Shown piece by piece: positions 43,785 through 53,038 of a stretch of DNA of 64,000 nucleotides. A model generated the notes under the pieces. That model had not been told where the DNA came from and made no database searches. It saw only the letters and a program-made list of their open reading frames with translations. The translations under genes were made by a program, and so were the position numbers. Origin of the DNA: an uncultured Pirellulaceae bacterium (GTDB lineage Bacteria; Planctomycetota; Planctomycetia; Pirellulales; Pirellulaceae); the NCBI GenBank assembly GCA_937941455.1, contig CALDHM010000008.1, positions 62,001-126,000 of the forward strand, in the 5' to 3' direction. Positions within the stretch are counted from its first letter, which is position 1, and each line of letters starts with the position of its first letter.

Positions 43785-44557
43785 TAGCCTCTCCAGAGAG
43801 TTTTGCATGAACGAAAAAAAACCACTTTGAACAAAACAGGGCCGCAACCCTGATGCGGTCGCCTTGGACGTTTCCATGCGAACCGCCACGGTACCGGTGA
43901 CGGCAACGGCGATTGTTAAAGTTTATCCATATTAACAAACGAGCAGCGGTGTTTTGGGCTCGGTTGCCGAAAGATAGGTTAAAGGCCAAAAAAAGGTCAA
44001 AAATCGATACTGGCAGTGTGCTTTTTCGATTTTTGTCAGCAAGGTCGGCCCTTTTTTCTGCATTTTCCGGCTCCTGTGTCCCCGGACAGGGACTGAGACG
44101 AATCGTCGGGGGCCACGTTCCGCCAGAGGGAATGGTGCCGAATGACTCCGGCTTAAAACGGCCTTTCTCGTTAGATAGCCGGCATTTTTTGGGGTTCTTA
44201 TTCCTGCCCGCTGGCTGGCATCTCAAAATTGAATGGCAGACACCAAAATAAAGTCGCTTGCGTTGCGCCGCTGACATCGACGCGGCGGCACGCAAGCAGC
44301 AAAGTCAACTGAGCGTCGCGGAACCGCAAAGGCAGAAACGGCGGGTTTGCTAGCAAGTCGGGAGAGTTTAGCGTTTGGCGAGAACGATTTGCCGCTGCCA
44401 AACTTACCGATCCGATAACCCAGATAAAGGGACCGTCCGCTAGGACCCATAAAATCGGCCGAATGTAAGTTTTCGGCGACGCCGCAGTCTAACCACGCGG
44501 CGAAGTTTTTGGGCGGAATTAACAAACGCTTTGTTTCTTGCAGGATACCCCAACCCC
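43785..44557. other. Divergent promoter region, ~770 bases
   Basis: Lies between the metalloprotease and the GMC oxidoreductase and should hold both promoters. It includes the long hairpin at 44256-44297. Frames running through it (for example minus 43633-44295) are compositional shadows. No gene supported. Confidence 0.45.
44256..44297. repeat. 16-bp imperfect inverted repeat
   Basis: GCTTGCGTTGCGCCGC and GCGGCGGCACGCAAGC pair with two mismatches across a 10-base loop, about 260 bases upstream of the GMC oxidoreductase. No T-run follows. It could be an operator or leader structure. Confidence 0.45.
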
Positions 44558-46444
44558 GTGACCTTGAACGATCGGCGGCGCCAAATCGAAGACGGCGGCA
44601 ACGTGGATCCATCGCGGCGCACCTTGCTGAAGGCGGCCGTGTCGTTGCCGATTCTCGGCGCGGCCCAAACTGCCGCGGCCGACGACCGATTTCCACGCCC
44701 CGCTCGAGCCAGGGCTTGCGCGACCTCCGACAAAGCAATTGCGGCCGACGACTATTGCCGCAGTTTGACCCGTTTCGGCGGTCGCTTGAGCAATCCCATC
44801 CGCGATCTGTTTTTGTTGGCCGAGCATCCCGATGAATTGCACTACAGTGTGATCTTGATCGGATCGGGTTATGGTGCGTCGATTTGTGCCGCTCGCATCT
44901 CGCAGGCCCTTAACCCGCAGCACCGCATCGCCATTTTGGAACGTGGCAAGGAATGGATTCCGGGGACGTTTCCCGACACCTTTCTCGACGTATCACGAGC
45001 GGCTCGCCAGCAGCTGACCGGCTTGACCAAGGGGCAAGTCACCAACCCTTTGGGCTTGTTCAACATCAGCTTCAACAAAGAGGTCAACATCTTGTCGGGG
45101 TCGGCCTTGGGAGGGACCTCTACGATCAACGCCAATGTCGCGATGCGTCCCCATTCGGAGACGTTCAAGCAAGGGTGGCCTGCCGCGCTCAGCGACATCG
45201 AGGTCTTGACGCCCTACTACGACATGGCGGCCCGCCAATTGAGCCTGTCCCGAACGCCGCTTGACCTCGTTCCGAAAATTCGCAAGCGGCGGATCACTGC
45301 CGAAATCCTCAGCGGCAACCCCGATCACTACGATCGTTCACCCGTCGCGGTTATGTACGATTGCCGGTATTTGGACGACGAACTGCGGAACCAGCATGGG
45401 ATGATCCAACGCCCTTGCACTTTGTGCGGCGACTGCATCACGGGTTGCAACGTCGGTGCCAAAAACACGCTGGTCTACAACTACTTACCGGTCGCGAAAT
45501 GGAACGGCACGGACATGTATACTCAGGTCCAAGTCGATCGGATCGAAAAGAGGGCAGGTTACTATCGTCTCCATTTGACGTATATCGATGATAGCCATGG
45601 CGAGATCACGCGGCACCCGCTGGCCATCAACGCCCGAGTCGTGATTCTAGGAGCAGGAAGCCTAGGAAGCTCGGAGATCTTGATCCATTCACAAAACGAT
45701 ACGTTTCAATTTTCGCCGATGCTGGGCAAACGTTGGAGCGCCAATGGCGATGTCATCGGCTTTGTACTGAACACGCCCGACGCGACGAACATCGGTGGGA
45801 TCGGCACCTGCGAACCCGGTTGTCGCTGGCCGATCGGATCTACCGTGCAGTCGACCCTCAATTTCTTCGATCAACCCGGCTTGGAAAACAAATTCATTAT
45901 CCAAGAGGCGGCGATTCCACGCGGCGTCTCCAATTTGTTTTCGTTCTTGCTGCGCGATAAGTACCTTGACAGTTCGATGGTGATGCTCGCGATGGGACAC
46001 GACGGTAGTCGCGGCGAGTTGATTTGGAAAGATGGACGACTTCAAGTCCACTGGCCCAACCTCAAAAAAAGCGAATATCGACAAATGATCTTTCGAGTCT
46101 TCGACGAAATTGGTCGCGTTGAGGGGGAGCGGTACAAGCGGCTGCGGGCATTCGGGGACAATCTCGTGTCGGTGCATCCGCTGGGGGGGTGTGCGATGGC
46201 TGATGATCCCCGCTGTGGTGTGGTTAATCAGTTCGGCCAGGTCTACGACGGATATTGTGGTGGCTATGCCGACCAATTCGGCCAGGCGGCCGTGCACCAC
46301 GGCCTGTATATCGCTGACGGCGCGGTGATTCCTACATCGCTCGGTGTCAACCCGTACCTGACGATCTGCGCGGTTGCCGAGCGTATCGCGGCCCATCTGG
46401 TCCGAAACCCAGTTTTTGCCGATCTGTTCGCACCGGTTTCATGA
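44558..46444 (+). CDS. GMC-family oxidoreductase (cholesterol oxidase-like) with Tat signal
   Basis: An FAD-dependent alcohol oxidase or dehydrogenase, probably exported folded by the Tat system: the N-terminus has DPSRRTLLKAAVSLPILGAA, a twin-arginine signal. The FAD fold starts at VILIGSGYGASICAARI (about 97), with N-I-L-S-G-S-A-L-G-G-T-S-T-I-N-A-N-V typical of GMC proteins, and the C-terminal block HPLGGCAMADDP and Y-I-A-D-G-A-V-I-P. A four-cysteine segment CTLCGDCITGCNVGAKNT (about 286) is a family variant. Start is uncertain: GTG 44558, GTG 44603 and an upstream TTG are all open; 628 residues with GTG 44558. Confidence 0.88.
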   Translation: MTLNDRRRQIEDGGNVDPSRRTLLKAAVSLPILGAAQTAAADDRFPRPARARACATSDKAIAADDYCRSLTRFGGRLSNPIRDLFLLAEHPDELHYSVILIGSGYGASICAARISQALNPQHRIAILERGKEWIPGTFPDTFLDVSRAARQQLTGLTKGQVTNPLGLFNISFNKEVNILSGSALGGTSTINANVAMRPHSETFKQGWPAALSDIEVLTPYYDMAARQLSLSRTPLDLVPKIRKRRITAEILSGNPDHYDRSPVAVMYDCRYLDDELRNQHGMIQRPCTLCGDCITGCNVGAKNTLVYNYLPVAKWNGTDMYTQVQVDRIEKRAGYYRLHLTYIDDSHGEITRHPLAINARVVILGAGSLGSSEILIHSQNDTFQFSPMLGKRWSANGDVIGFVLNTPDATNIGGIGTCEPGCRWPIGSTVQSTLNFFDQPGLENKFIIQEAAIPRGVSNLFSFLLRDKYLDSSMVMLAMGHDGSRGELIWKDGRLQVHWPNLKKSEYRQMIFRVFDEIGRVEGERYKRLRAFGDNLVSVHPLGGCAMADDPRCGVVNQFGQVYDGYCGGYADQFGQAAVHHGLYIADGAVIPTSLGVNPYLTICAVAERIAAHLVRNPVFADLFAPVS

Positions 46445-46474
46445 CTATGCACCGCCTTGCAGCATGACTTGCCG

Positions 46475-47440
46475 TTACACGGGGGCTTCGATGTCACGGC
46501 GTTCGAAGGCGCAGTGCGCGAGCAAAAGAAAGACGGCCGCGAGCAAAAGCAGAAGCAGGTTACTGCCGAGCGGACCGAGTTCGTACATTTCAAATTTCGA
46601 ATTCCAGCGGACGATTGTCCAGAGGCTTTCTCGGCCGCCTTCCAAGATGCGAATGTGCAACTCGGGCTCGTACAAACTGAACACCGTCAAGTACAACATC
46701 CACCGCAACGACTCAGCCGCCATCCCGCCGATTTTGAAGACAGCCATTACGAAATAAATGCTGAACACAACTCCCAGCGTCCGCCAGCGATACCGATCGA
46801 GCGCCGACAGCCAACTCGTAAAACCGACGAAGAAAACTCCCAAACAAACCGAGTTGACTATCCCCGGCCAAAAAATCCGCGGATCGATCACATCTCGCAT
46901 CCGCACCAATTCCTCGCGGGGCTGCAGAAAAGTTAGTGGCAGGCGGGTGCCGTTCGGCAAATTGATGGTGGGATAGACCATTTCCTTGATCGACGTAATC
47001 TGCACTCCGACCCACATCGCCAGCCAAATGACCAAGGCGAGCAGGCATGATCCGGCCAACGCCACGATGACCGGCGACCAAAAAACAGCGCGGCGGGGAA
47101 CCGGCTGGGCGAGCAGCAGTTCCATGGTGCCCCTGCCCAACTCGCCGCTCACGACATCCGAGCCCCGTACGATGCCCCACAGCGAGAGCAGGAGCAAAAC
47201 CATCGGCTCGTCGAAGGTCATTACCACACGGCCAAGGTAAGAAACAAGCCAACTGAAATCGACGGAAGCAAACCGATCCCAATCCTTCGGGAGCAAATCG
47301 ATGATCTGCTTGAACCGCGCCGAATCGAGCCGACCGACGATCCACACGCGAAACACGCAGAAGGCAAATAGTCCTGTGCCGCAGGCCAAAAACACCACGG
47401 CACCTTCGCGGAGCGACTTGCGGATCATTTCCCAACTCAT
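46475..47440 (-). CDS. ABC transporter permease (ABC-2 type)
   Basis: A 321-residue integral membrane protein with six or so helices: for example REGAVVFLACGTGLFAFCVF, EPMVLLLLSLWGIVRGSDVV, VIVALAGSCLLALVIWLAMW, SVCLGVFFVGFTSWLSAL and NLLLLLLAAVFLLLAHCAF at the C-terminus. SGELGRGTMELLLAQPVPRR is the loop typical of ABC-2 permeases. A periplasmic domain lies between about residues 150 and 200. The start overlaps the ATPase stop by four bases (ATGA), so the pair is cotranslated. Substrate unknown; such pairs export drugs, lipids or peptides. Confidence 0.88.
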   Translation of the reverse strand: MSWEMIRKSLREGAVVFLACGTGLFAFCVFRVWIVGRLDSARFKQIIDLLPKDWDRFASVDFSWLVSYLGRVVMTFDEPMVLLLLSLWGIVRGSDVVSGELGRGTMELLLAQPVPRRAVFWSPVIVALAGSCLLALVIWLAMWVGVQITSIKEMVYPTINLPNGTRLPLTFLQPREELVRMRDVIDPRIFWPGIVNSVCLGVFFVGFTSWLSALDRYRWRTLGVVFSIYFVMAVFKIGGMAAESLRWMLYLTVFSLYEPELHIRILEGGRESLWTIVRWNSKFEMYELGPLGSNLLLLLLAAVFLLLAHCAFERRDIEAPV

Positions 47441-48333
47441 GACGCCTCCCGAGAGCCGATTGGCAAATGCAATCGATCGTAAACCGCCTGCAATCCGGTC
47501 GCTTCGATGTAAACGTCGGACAATTGCAGGCTGGCAAGTTGGGGCAGCACGTGGGCGAGATCCCCTTCGACTTCGAGATGTACGTTCGCTAGCGGATCGG
47601 ACTCAAGCTTGACCACCTGCGGCAGTCGTCTCAACTCGGCAACCGCTGCCGTTCCCGCCTTGGCCACGATGCGGTGGCAGTAGCGCAACTCCGCCAATGA
47701 CTGCTGATGGACCACGCTGCCGGCGTTCAAAATGGCCACGTGATCTGCCACCTCTTCCACTTCCGATAGAACGTGTGACGAAAAGAGAACCGTTCGCCCT
47801 TCCCGCTGCGCCTCGCCGACCAGTTCGACCACGATGCGGCGGATGTTCGGGTCCAGGTTTTCTGTCGGTTCGTCGAGCACCAGAACAGGGGCACGATTGG
47901 CAAACGCTACGGCGATCGCCAGCTTTTGCCTCATGCCGGTCGACATGAAGGCCACCCATCGCGACAAATCTAAATCCAGCCGCCGCGCGAGTTTCAACGC
48001 CAGTGCGAAATCGCCGTCCGCACGCAGCCGTGTGAAGAATTTCAGGATGCCTCGCCCTGTCAATGTACGAAAGAACCGGGGCGAGCTCGGCAAATAGGAG
48101 ACGTGTCGATGAGTGGCGACTTGCTCGCGAACGACATGCCGGCCGCAAATATAGGCGTCGCCGCTGGTTGGGTATAAAAAACCCAAAAGTGTGCGGATCA
48201 ACGTCGATTTTCCGGCACCATTAGGGCCGAGGAGTCCCCAGACGCTACCCTGTTCAATTGCCAGATCGCATTCGTGCAGGGCCACGAAATTGCCGAATCT
48301 TTTGGTCAGTGCTCGAGTTTCGATCGCAGTTGG
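47437..48333 (-). CDS. ABC transporter ATP-binding protein
   Basis: The nucleotide-binding partner of the permease downstream. The 298 residues carry Walker A GLLGPNGAGKSTLIRT, a Q-loop region near SYLPSSPRFFRTLTG, a signature in the ABC-2 style (FMSTGMRQKLAIAVAF), Walker B PVLVLDEPTENLDPNIRR and the switch-histidine segment TVLFSSHVLSEVEEVADHVA. A C-terminal accessory domain of about 80 residues follows. ATG 48333 is preferred over the longer frame. It lies just five bases after the DinB gene's stop, so dinB-ABC-permease is a likely operon. Confidence 0.92.
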   Translation of the reverse strand, partial: PTAIETRALTKRFGNFVALHECDLAIEQGSVWGLLGPNGAGKSTLIRTLLGFLYPTSGDAYICGRHVVREQVATHRHVSYLPSSPRFFRTLTGRGILKFFTRLRADGDFALALKLARRLDLDLSRWVAFMSTGMRQKLAIAVAFANRAPVLVLDEPTENLDPNIRRIVVELVGEAQREGRTVLFSSHVLSEVEEVADHVAILNAGSVVHQQSLAELRYCHRIVAKAGTAAVAELRRLPQVVKLESDPLANVHLEVEGDLAHVLPQLASLQLSDVYIEATGLQAVYDRLHLPIGSREAS

Positions 48334-48338
48334 CATAG

Positions 48339-48848
48339 CTAGGCGACAGGCGGCCGTCCCATGAGTCGACGGAGCATGCCGATTTGCCCCGCGTGGATCA
48401 TTTCGTGATGCCCCGCAAAGAGTAAACTTCCGTAACGGTTCGGATAACAAAAATAGGGACGATCCATAGGCTCGTCGAGTGCCGTACCATCGAAGCCGGG
48501 GAGTTCTGACAAGACTTGCCGATGCACCCGCTGCAGCACCTCGAGTATTTCTGCGCGACTAGGATAGTCCGCGCGATCCTTGGGGGGCGTTGTTCCCCGC
48601 ATGAATTTCTTGCGGAACGCGCCTGACATCAGCTCCGAGTCGATTTCGGCGCGGCCACGTTGCCGAAACAAGCAAAGCCCGTACTCGGCCATCGCCAAAT
48701 GTCCGACCTGCCATGCGATTGTCGTGAACGGAGGATCGGGGAGCCAGAACCAATCGTCGTCGTTGAGGTCTTGCAACAAATTCATTGTGTACTCGCGGGC
48801 CGATTCGATCTGGGCGATGGCCAATTGCAAGCGTTCGGAAAGACTCAT
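48339..48848 (-). CDS. DinB-family protein
   Basis: A 169-residue four-helix-bundle protein of the DinB/YfiT group, usually a metal-binding thiol transferase or unknown enzyme. Metal-ligand histidines appear in IAWQVGHLAMAE (about 45-56) and in FAGHHEMIHAGQIGMLRRLM near the C-terminus. No signal peptide, so it is cytoplasmic. ATG 48848. It is the first gene of a probable operon with the ABC ATPase and permease, which may hint at detoxification, although this is only context. Confidence 0.86.
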   Translation of the reverse strand: MSLSERLQLAIAQIESAREYTMNLLQDLNDDDWFWLPDPPFTTIAWQVGHLAMAEYGLCLFRQRGRAEIDSELMSGAFRKKFMRGTTPPKDRADYPSRAEILEVLQRVHRQVLSELPGFDGTALDEPMDRPYFCYPNRYGSLLFAGHHEMIHAGQIGMLRRLMGRPPVA

Positions 48849-49042
48849 CTCGTTTCGGCTCCACTGGTTTGATGATTATCGATCAGCGCGTTGGCTGATT
48901 TGCATTGCCCTTGTTATTTTCAGAGGCTTGGGTAGGGACGTCTGCGGGATCGAGTACATGTCGTGCCTATCCGGCCTAAATTGGCGACTAACACCAGCGA
49001 CTGACATTCACCGCGGGACAAACATCTCGAGGACGCGGTGGG

Positions 49043-49510
49043 CTAACCGCGATCAATCACAAAGATCGCTTCGATTTCGACCATCATGTTGACGGGCAAG
49101 GCGTTCATGCCGACGGCACTGCGTGCACCGACTCCGGCGTCCGGCCCGAAAATGTCTCGGAACAACTCGCTGCAACCATTGATGACGGCAGGTTGTTGTT
49201 TGAAATCGGGAGTGCACTGAACCATGCCCAGGATTTTGACGACTCGTTTGATGTGATTCAGCGAACCTAATTCCTTTTTGAGGGACGCCAGAATTGCGAG
49301 CCCCGTCTGCCGCGCCGCCTTGTAACCATCTTCTTGGGTGGCATCTTGGCCGACGACGCCGGTGATCAGCGTGCCGTCGTTTTGCAACGGGCCGTGCCCG
49401 GAGGTGTAACACAGGTTGCCGTGGATCACCACCGGTTTGTAGACGCCGATCGCCTTGGGCGCCGGTGGTAATTCGATTCGCAATTCTTGGAGTTTTTCTT
49501 CGGCTTGCAT
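49043..49510 (-). CDS. RidA/YjgF/UK114-family protein
   Basis: A 155-residue relative of RidA, trimeric enamine/imine deaminases that remove reactive intermediates of amino-acid metabolism. Family landmarks: VIHGNLCYTSGHGPLQNDGT, LASLKKELGSLNHIKRVVKI, and the C-terminal GARSAVGMNALPVNMMVEIE then A-I-F, with the conserved Arg before the S-A-V-G segment. This is the longer YjgF-like subgroup rather than canonical RidA. ATG 49510 has GGAG about nine bases upstream. No amino-acid gene is adjacent. Confidence 0.88.
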   Translation of the reverse strand: MQAEEKLQELRIELPPAPKAIGVYKPVVIHGNLCYTSGHGPLQNDGTLITGVVGQDATQEDGYKAARQTGLAILASLKKELGSLNHIKRVVKILGMVQCTPDFKQQPAVINGCSELFRDIFGPDAGVGARSAVGMNALPVNMMVEIEAIFVIDRG

Positions 49511-49921
49511 GGATGCAGCTCCGCGGAAACGATTGAGGGTGGCGCGTTGTCGACCCGATTTTAACTCTGCCGCCGCACCACGCAACCGTCCCGGCTTCGC
49601 CAGCATCACTTGAGAAGCGGCGGGGAATTCCATATTCTGGAGCCAAGGCGAGGCGGGATTCCCGACGCCTGTGCCAAAATCCCGCTCCCTTTTCCCCGAC
49701 CGCCGAGAAGGGTTAGAAATGAGTTGGGCCGGGATAGCCTCGCATCATCGTGATGATCTTTGCCGAAGTTCGCGAGGGTATCGTATTGATGCGAGGCGCC
49801 GGGGCTGCCTGCGTATGGGGCAGCAGTTGCGGGAGTCGGTGTGGATCGACGGGAGCTATGCGGGCGCAATGGTGGCCTGTCAGCTACGCCGGCATTCAAA
49901 TTTAAAGGAACGTGAAACGGC
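49511..49921. other. Divergent intergenic region
   Basis: About 410 bases between the RidA-like gene and the FAD oxidoreductase. Promoters are expected for both directions. Frames in it are short and unconvincing. No structured element stands out. Confidence 0.4.
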
Positions 49922-51373
49922 ATGCCGAAAGATTTCTTACAAGGTGCGAAATCGCACTATGACGTCATCGTGATCGGTAGCGGATTGGGGGGGTTGACCG
50001 CGGCCAATGTTTTGGCCCGGGAGGGCCGCTCCGTGCTACTGCTTGAGCAGCATTATAAGCTCGGCGGGCTTGCCACGTGGTTCAAACGCCCCGGCGGGCA
50101 TCTTTTCGACATTTCTTTGCATGGCTTTCCGCATGGCATGATCAAAAGCTGCCGGCGTTACTGGACCAATGAAATCGCCGACTCGATTATCCAACTGCAT
50201 GGCGTTCGATTCGATAATCCGATGTTTTCGCTGACCACGACGTTCGATCGGAATGACTTTACGAAGTTACTGGTCGAACGCTTCGGTGTCGAGGGCACGA
50301 CAGTCAAGGCGTTTTTCGATACCGCGCGGGGCATGAATTTTTACGACGACCAGACGATGACCACCGGAGAGTTGTTTCAAAAATTCTTTCCGGGACGCGA
50401 GGATGTCGTGCGTTTGCTGATGGAGCCGATCACGTACGCCAACGGTTCGACGTTGGAAGACCCGGCCATCACCTACGGGATCGTGTTTTCCAACTTCATG
50501 GCCAAAGGGGTTTTCACCTTTCAGGGAGGGACCGATCAACTTGTGAAGTCGATGCAACAGGAAATGGAACGTAATGGCGTCGACATTCGCATCAATAGCT
50601 TGGTGGACAAGGTGAACGTTGCGGGGGGCCGCGTCAAATCCGTATCGGTCAACGGCCGCGAGATCACCACCGATGCGGTCGTGTCCAACGGCAACCTCAA
50701 GGGGACCATTTTTCAGCTGGTCGGCGCCGACAAGTTCGATCGGGACTTTGTCGAACAAGCTAATGCAGTACGGCTCAACAACTCCAGCACTCAAGTCTAC
50801 ATGGCTCTCAAGCCGGGAGAAACCATCGACCGCGACACCGGCGATCTGTTGTTCTGCAGCACAGCTCCGCTGTTCCGCACCGATCTCCTGCTCAGCCGCC
50901 ACATCACGAGTCGCACGTTCTCGTTCTACTATCCTGGCATTCGGCCGGCAGGCAAGCCGCGCTATCTGATAGTTTCCAGCACCAACGCCAATTACGACGA
51001 CTGGGCTCACCTCAGCCCCGAGGAATACGAACTGAGCAAGCAAGATTTGATCGAGGACACCCTCAATCATTTGGAAAAATATGTCCCGAACTGCCGGGAA
51101 CGGCTCGACCATGTCGAAGCGGCGACACCTCTCACGTTTGAGCATTACACGCGACACGTCGCCGGATCGAGTTTCGGCACGAAATTCGAGGGCTTGGCCG
51201 TTAGCCGCGCCCTTCCCGAACAGATTGCCGGGCTCTATCATGCAGGTAGTTGTGGGATCATCATGTCGGGGTGGTTGGGAACCATCAACTACGGGGTGAT
51301 CGTCGCCAACGATGTCTTAAATTATTTGTCGAAAGCCGCTCCACTGCCCACGCCAGCCACCCTGTCGCCATAG
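49922..51373 (+). CDS. NAD(P)/FAD-dependent oxidoreductase (CrtI/phytoene desaturase-like)
   Basis: A 483-residue flavoprotein. The Rossmann FAD motif [20 protein letters not shown] is at residues 15-34, with [16 protein letters not shown] after it as in CrtI/CrtISO and retinol saturase relatives; a C-terminal FAD-contacting segment is [20 protein letters not shown]. No signal peptide. ATG 49922, with AAAGGAACG upstream. It could desaturate or isomerise a polyene lipid; fabZ and fabI lie directly downstream, but a functional link is not proven. The stop codon TAG is supplied by the left end of the MITE-like element at 51371. Confidence 0.86.
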   Translation: MPKDFLQGAKSHYDVIVIGSGLGGLTAANVLAREGRSVLLLEQHYKLGGLATWFKRPGGHLFDISLHGFPHGMIKSCRRYWTNEIADSIIQLHGVRFDNPMFSLTTTFDRNDFTKLLVERFGVEGTTVKAFFDTARGMNFYDDQTMTTGELFQKFFPGREDVVRLLMEPITYANGSTLEDPAITYGIVFSNFMAKGVFTFQGGTDQLVKSMQQEMERNGVDIRINSLVDKVNVAGGRVKSVSVNGREITTDAVVSNGNLKGTIFQLVGADKFDRDFVEQANAVRLNNSSTQVYMALKPGETIDRDTGDLLFCSTAPLFRTDLLLSRHITSRTFSFYYPGIRPAGKPRYLIVSSTNANYDDWAHLSPEEYELSKQDLIEDTLNHLEKYVPNCRERLDHVEAATPLTFEHYTRHVAGSSFGTKFEGLAVSRALPEQIAGLYHAGSCGIIMSGWLGTINYGVIVANDVLNYLSKAAPLPTPATLSP

Positions 51374-51499
51374 TGCTTTGTCACGATAACGAACTTGGGT
51401 TGGTGTGACAGTTGCTCGCTTGATGCGGGCGAGGGTTAGACTCGCAAAGGACCATCACGAGCAAGTGCTAGCCTAAAATGAAACTGTGACGAAGCACTA
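51371..51499. mobile_element. MITE-like element with inverted ends (129 bp)
   Basis: TAGTGCTTTGTCAC (51371-51384) and GTGACGAAGCACTA (51486-51499) are inverted repeats with 13 of 14 matches. A nested pair, GTGACAGTT (51405) and AACTGTGAC (51482), gives further dyad symmetry. No frame inside is coding. The element ends are flanked by TA, which fits a TA target-site duplication, and its left end overlaps the stop codon of the FAD oxidoreductase. Similar short repeats occur, from memory, in other planctomycetes. Nothing else coding is seen between 51374 and 51595. Confidence 0.6.
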
Positions 51500-51595
51500 G
51501 AAACGCCCTATTGTCGATCCCCGCGGGCAACCGATTCACCAGCGGTTCCTGAAGACGCCGTCGCCAATTCGGCACCTTGAACGAACGAGAACTCC

Positions 51596-52036
51596 GTGAC
51601 AACCGACGAAATCAAAGCCATTCTTCCGCACCGCCCCCCCATGCTCCTCGTGGACCGCATCGTCGAGCGGAGCGACGATTCCATTACCTGCGAGAAGACC
51701 TTCCGCGCCGACGAATTCTTTTTTCAAGGCCACTATCCGGAGGTTCCCATCGTTCCCGGCGTGATCCTGTGCGAGGTCGCGGCTCAAACCGGCGCGTTGT
51801 TGCTGCATGGCAAAATGTCGATCGAGAATGCGGTTCCGGTCCTCACCCGCTTGAAGGAAGTCAAATTCAAACGAATGGTCCATCCCGGCGATGTCGTGCT
51901 GTGCACGTCCACGATCGCCGAACAGGTGGGGCGTGCTTTTTACTTGGACGCGACGCTGAAGTCGAACAATCAAACGGTAGCAACCCTCACTTTTGCGGTT
52001 TCGTCGGCGCCCAAGCCCCAGTTGTCCAACTCGTGA
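51596..52036 (+). CDS. fabZ: 3-hydroxyacyl-ACP dehydratase
   Basis: Dehydrates beta-hydroxyacyl-ACP in type II fatty-acid synthesis. The 146-residue hotdog protein has ILPHRPPMLLVDRIVE at the N-terminus and the catalytic FQGHYPEVPIVPGVILCEVA, with His and Glu placed as in FabZ, then LKEVKFKRMVHPGDVV. The start is GTG at 51596. It lies 18 bases before fabI on the same strand, so the two are surely cotranscribed. Confidence 0.95.
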   Translation: MTTDEIKAILPHRPPMLLVDRIVERSDDSITCEKTFRADEFFFQGHYPEVPIVPGVILCEVAAQTGALLLHGKMSIENAVPVLTRLKEVKFKRMVHPGDVVLCTSTIAEQVGRAFYLDATLKSNNQTVATLTFAVSSAPKPQLSNS

Positions 52037-52054
52037 TGCTAAACCGCGACAACG

Positions 52055-52867
52055 ATGGATTTCCTCCAAGTTGAAAACAAAAAGTTCGTGGTGTTCGGCG
52101 TCGCTAATAAAAAAAGCGTCGCTTGGGCCATCGGCCAGACCTTAGAAGAAGCCGGGGCCCACGTCATTTATGTCGTGCGCAGCGCGGCTCGCCGAGAGAG
52201 CACAGCGAAGCTGCTCGCTGGCCGCGAGGTGCATGTTTGCGATGTCGAATTCGAAGACCAAATTGCGGCAGTTGCCGAGGCGATCCAGCAACGGCATCCC
52301 GTGATCCATGGCTTGGTCCATTCCATCGCGTTTGCGGATTACGAGGGGGGGATGAAGCCATTTCACGAGACGACGAAACGTCAATTCTTGCGGACCGTCG
52401 ATATATCTTGCTTTTCGTTCATCGCCATCGCCAACCATTTCCGGCCACTATTCGCCGAAGACGCCTCCGTCATCACGATCTCGATTTCGACGACGCGGAT
52501 GGCCAGCGAAAATTATGGTTTCATGGCGCCGGTGAAGGCGGCACTCGAATCTTCGTTGGCGTTTCTGGCCAAGAGCTTCAGCAATTTTTCACGAGTCCGC
52601 TTCAATGCCGTGGCACCTGGGCTGCTCAAAACGTCGGCCTCGGCGGGAATCCCCGGTTACGTCGACGCGTACCTGTTCGCCGAATCGGTAATTCCCCGGC
52701 GGCAGGCCGTGCAGACGCAAGAGGTGGCGAATGTCGCCGCCTTCTTGCTGAGCCCGCGATCCTCCGGCGTCACGGCCCAGGTGATCGTGATCGATGCGGG
52801 CATGGCGATCAACTATTTCGACAACGCGATCGTCAGCAAGGTCATCAACGCTCCGCCAGAAAGCTGA
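52055..52867 (+). CDS. fabI: Enoyl-ACP reductase (NADH)
   Basis: Completes each fatty-acid elongation cycle by reducing enoyl-ACP. The 270 residues show the FabI version of the SDR fold: [20 protein letters not shown] at the N-terminus, [19 protein letters not shown], and the catalytic Tyr-(x6)-Lys in [20 protein letters not shown]. The substrate loop is SASAGIPGY and the end [12 protein letters not shown] 52055. It is paired with fabZ; the target of triclosan and isoniazid-like drugs in other bacteria. Confidence 0.95.
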   Translation: MDFLQVENKKFVVFGVANKKSVAWAIGQTLEEAGAHVIYVVRSAARRESTAKLLAGREVHVCDVEFEDQIAAVAEAIQQRHPVIHGLVHSIAFADYEGGMKPFHETTKRQFLRTVDISCFSFIAIANHFRPLFAEDASVITISISTTRMASENYGFMAPVKAALESSLAFLAKSFSNFSRVRFNAVAPGLLKTSASAGIPGYVDAYLFAESVIPRRQAVQTQEVANVAAFLLSPRSSGVTAQVIVIDAGMAINYFDNAIVSKVINAPPES

Positions 52868-53038
52868 GCCGCTGCGATGGGTCGCTTGGCCTGTTGGACC
52901 AGGACCTCAGTCGGGCGGTCCCCTTTGCCGCCAACTTTCCATTGCCGAAGGTGACTCCGCAGAGTATGCTTCAAAAACGGATGGTCCAACCGCGAAGGCA
53001 ACTGCGATGCGCAACTGGACTGCGGAGGAAATTCTTCG

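Noticed and set aside
43633-44295. Minus-strand open frame of 220 codons before the metalloprotease
   Set aside because: It overlaps the metalloprotease signal region in another frame and has no family character; the real start at 43784 has a good ribosome site.
50267-51241. Minus-strand open frame of 324 codons
   Set aside because: Antisense shadow of the CrtI-like oxidoreductase.
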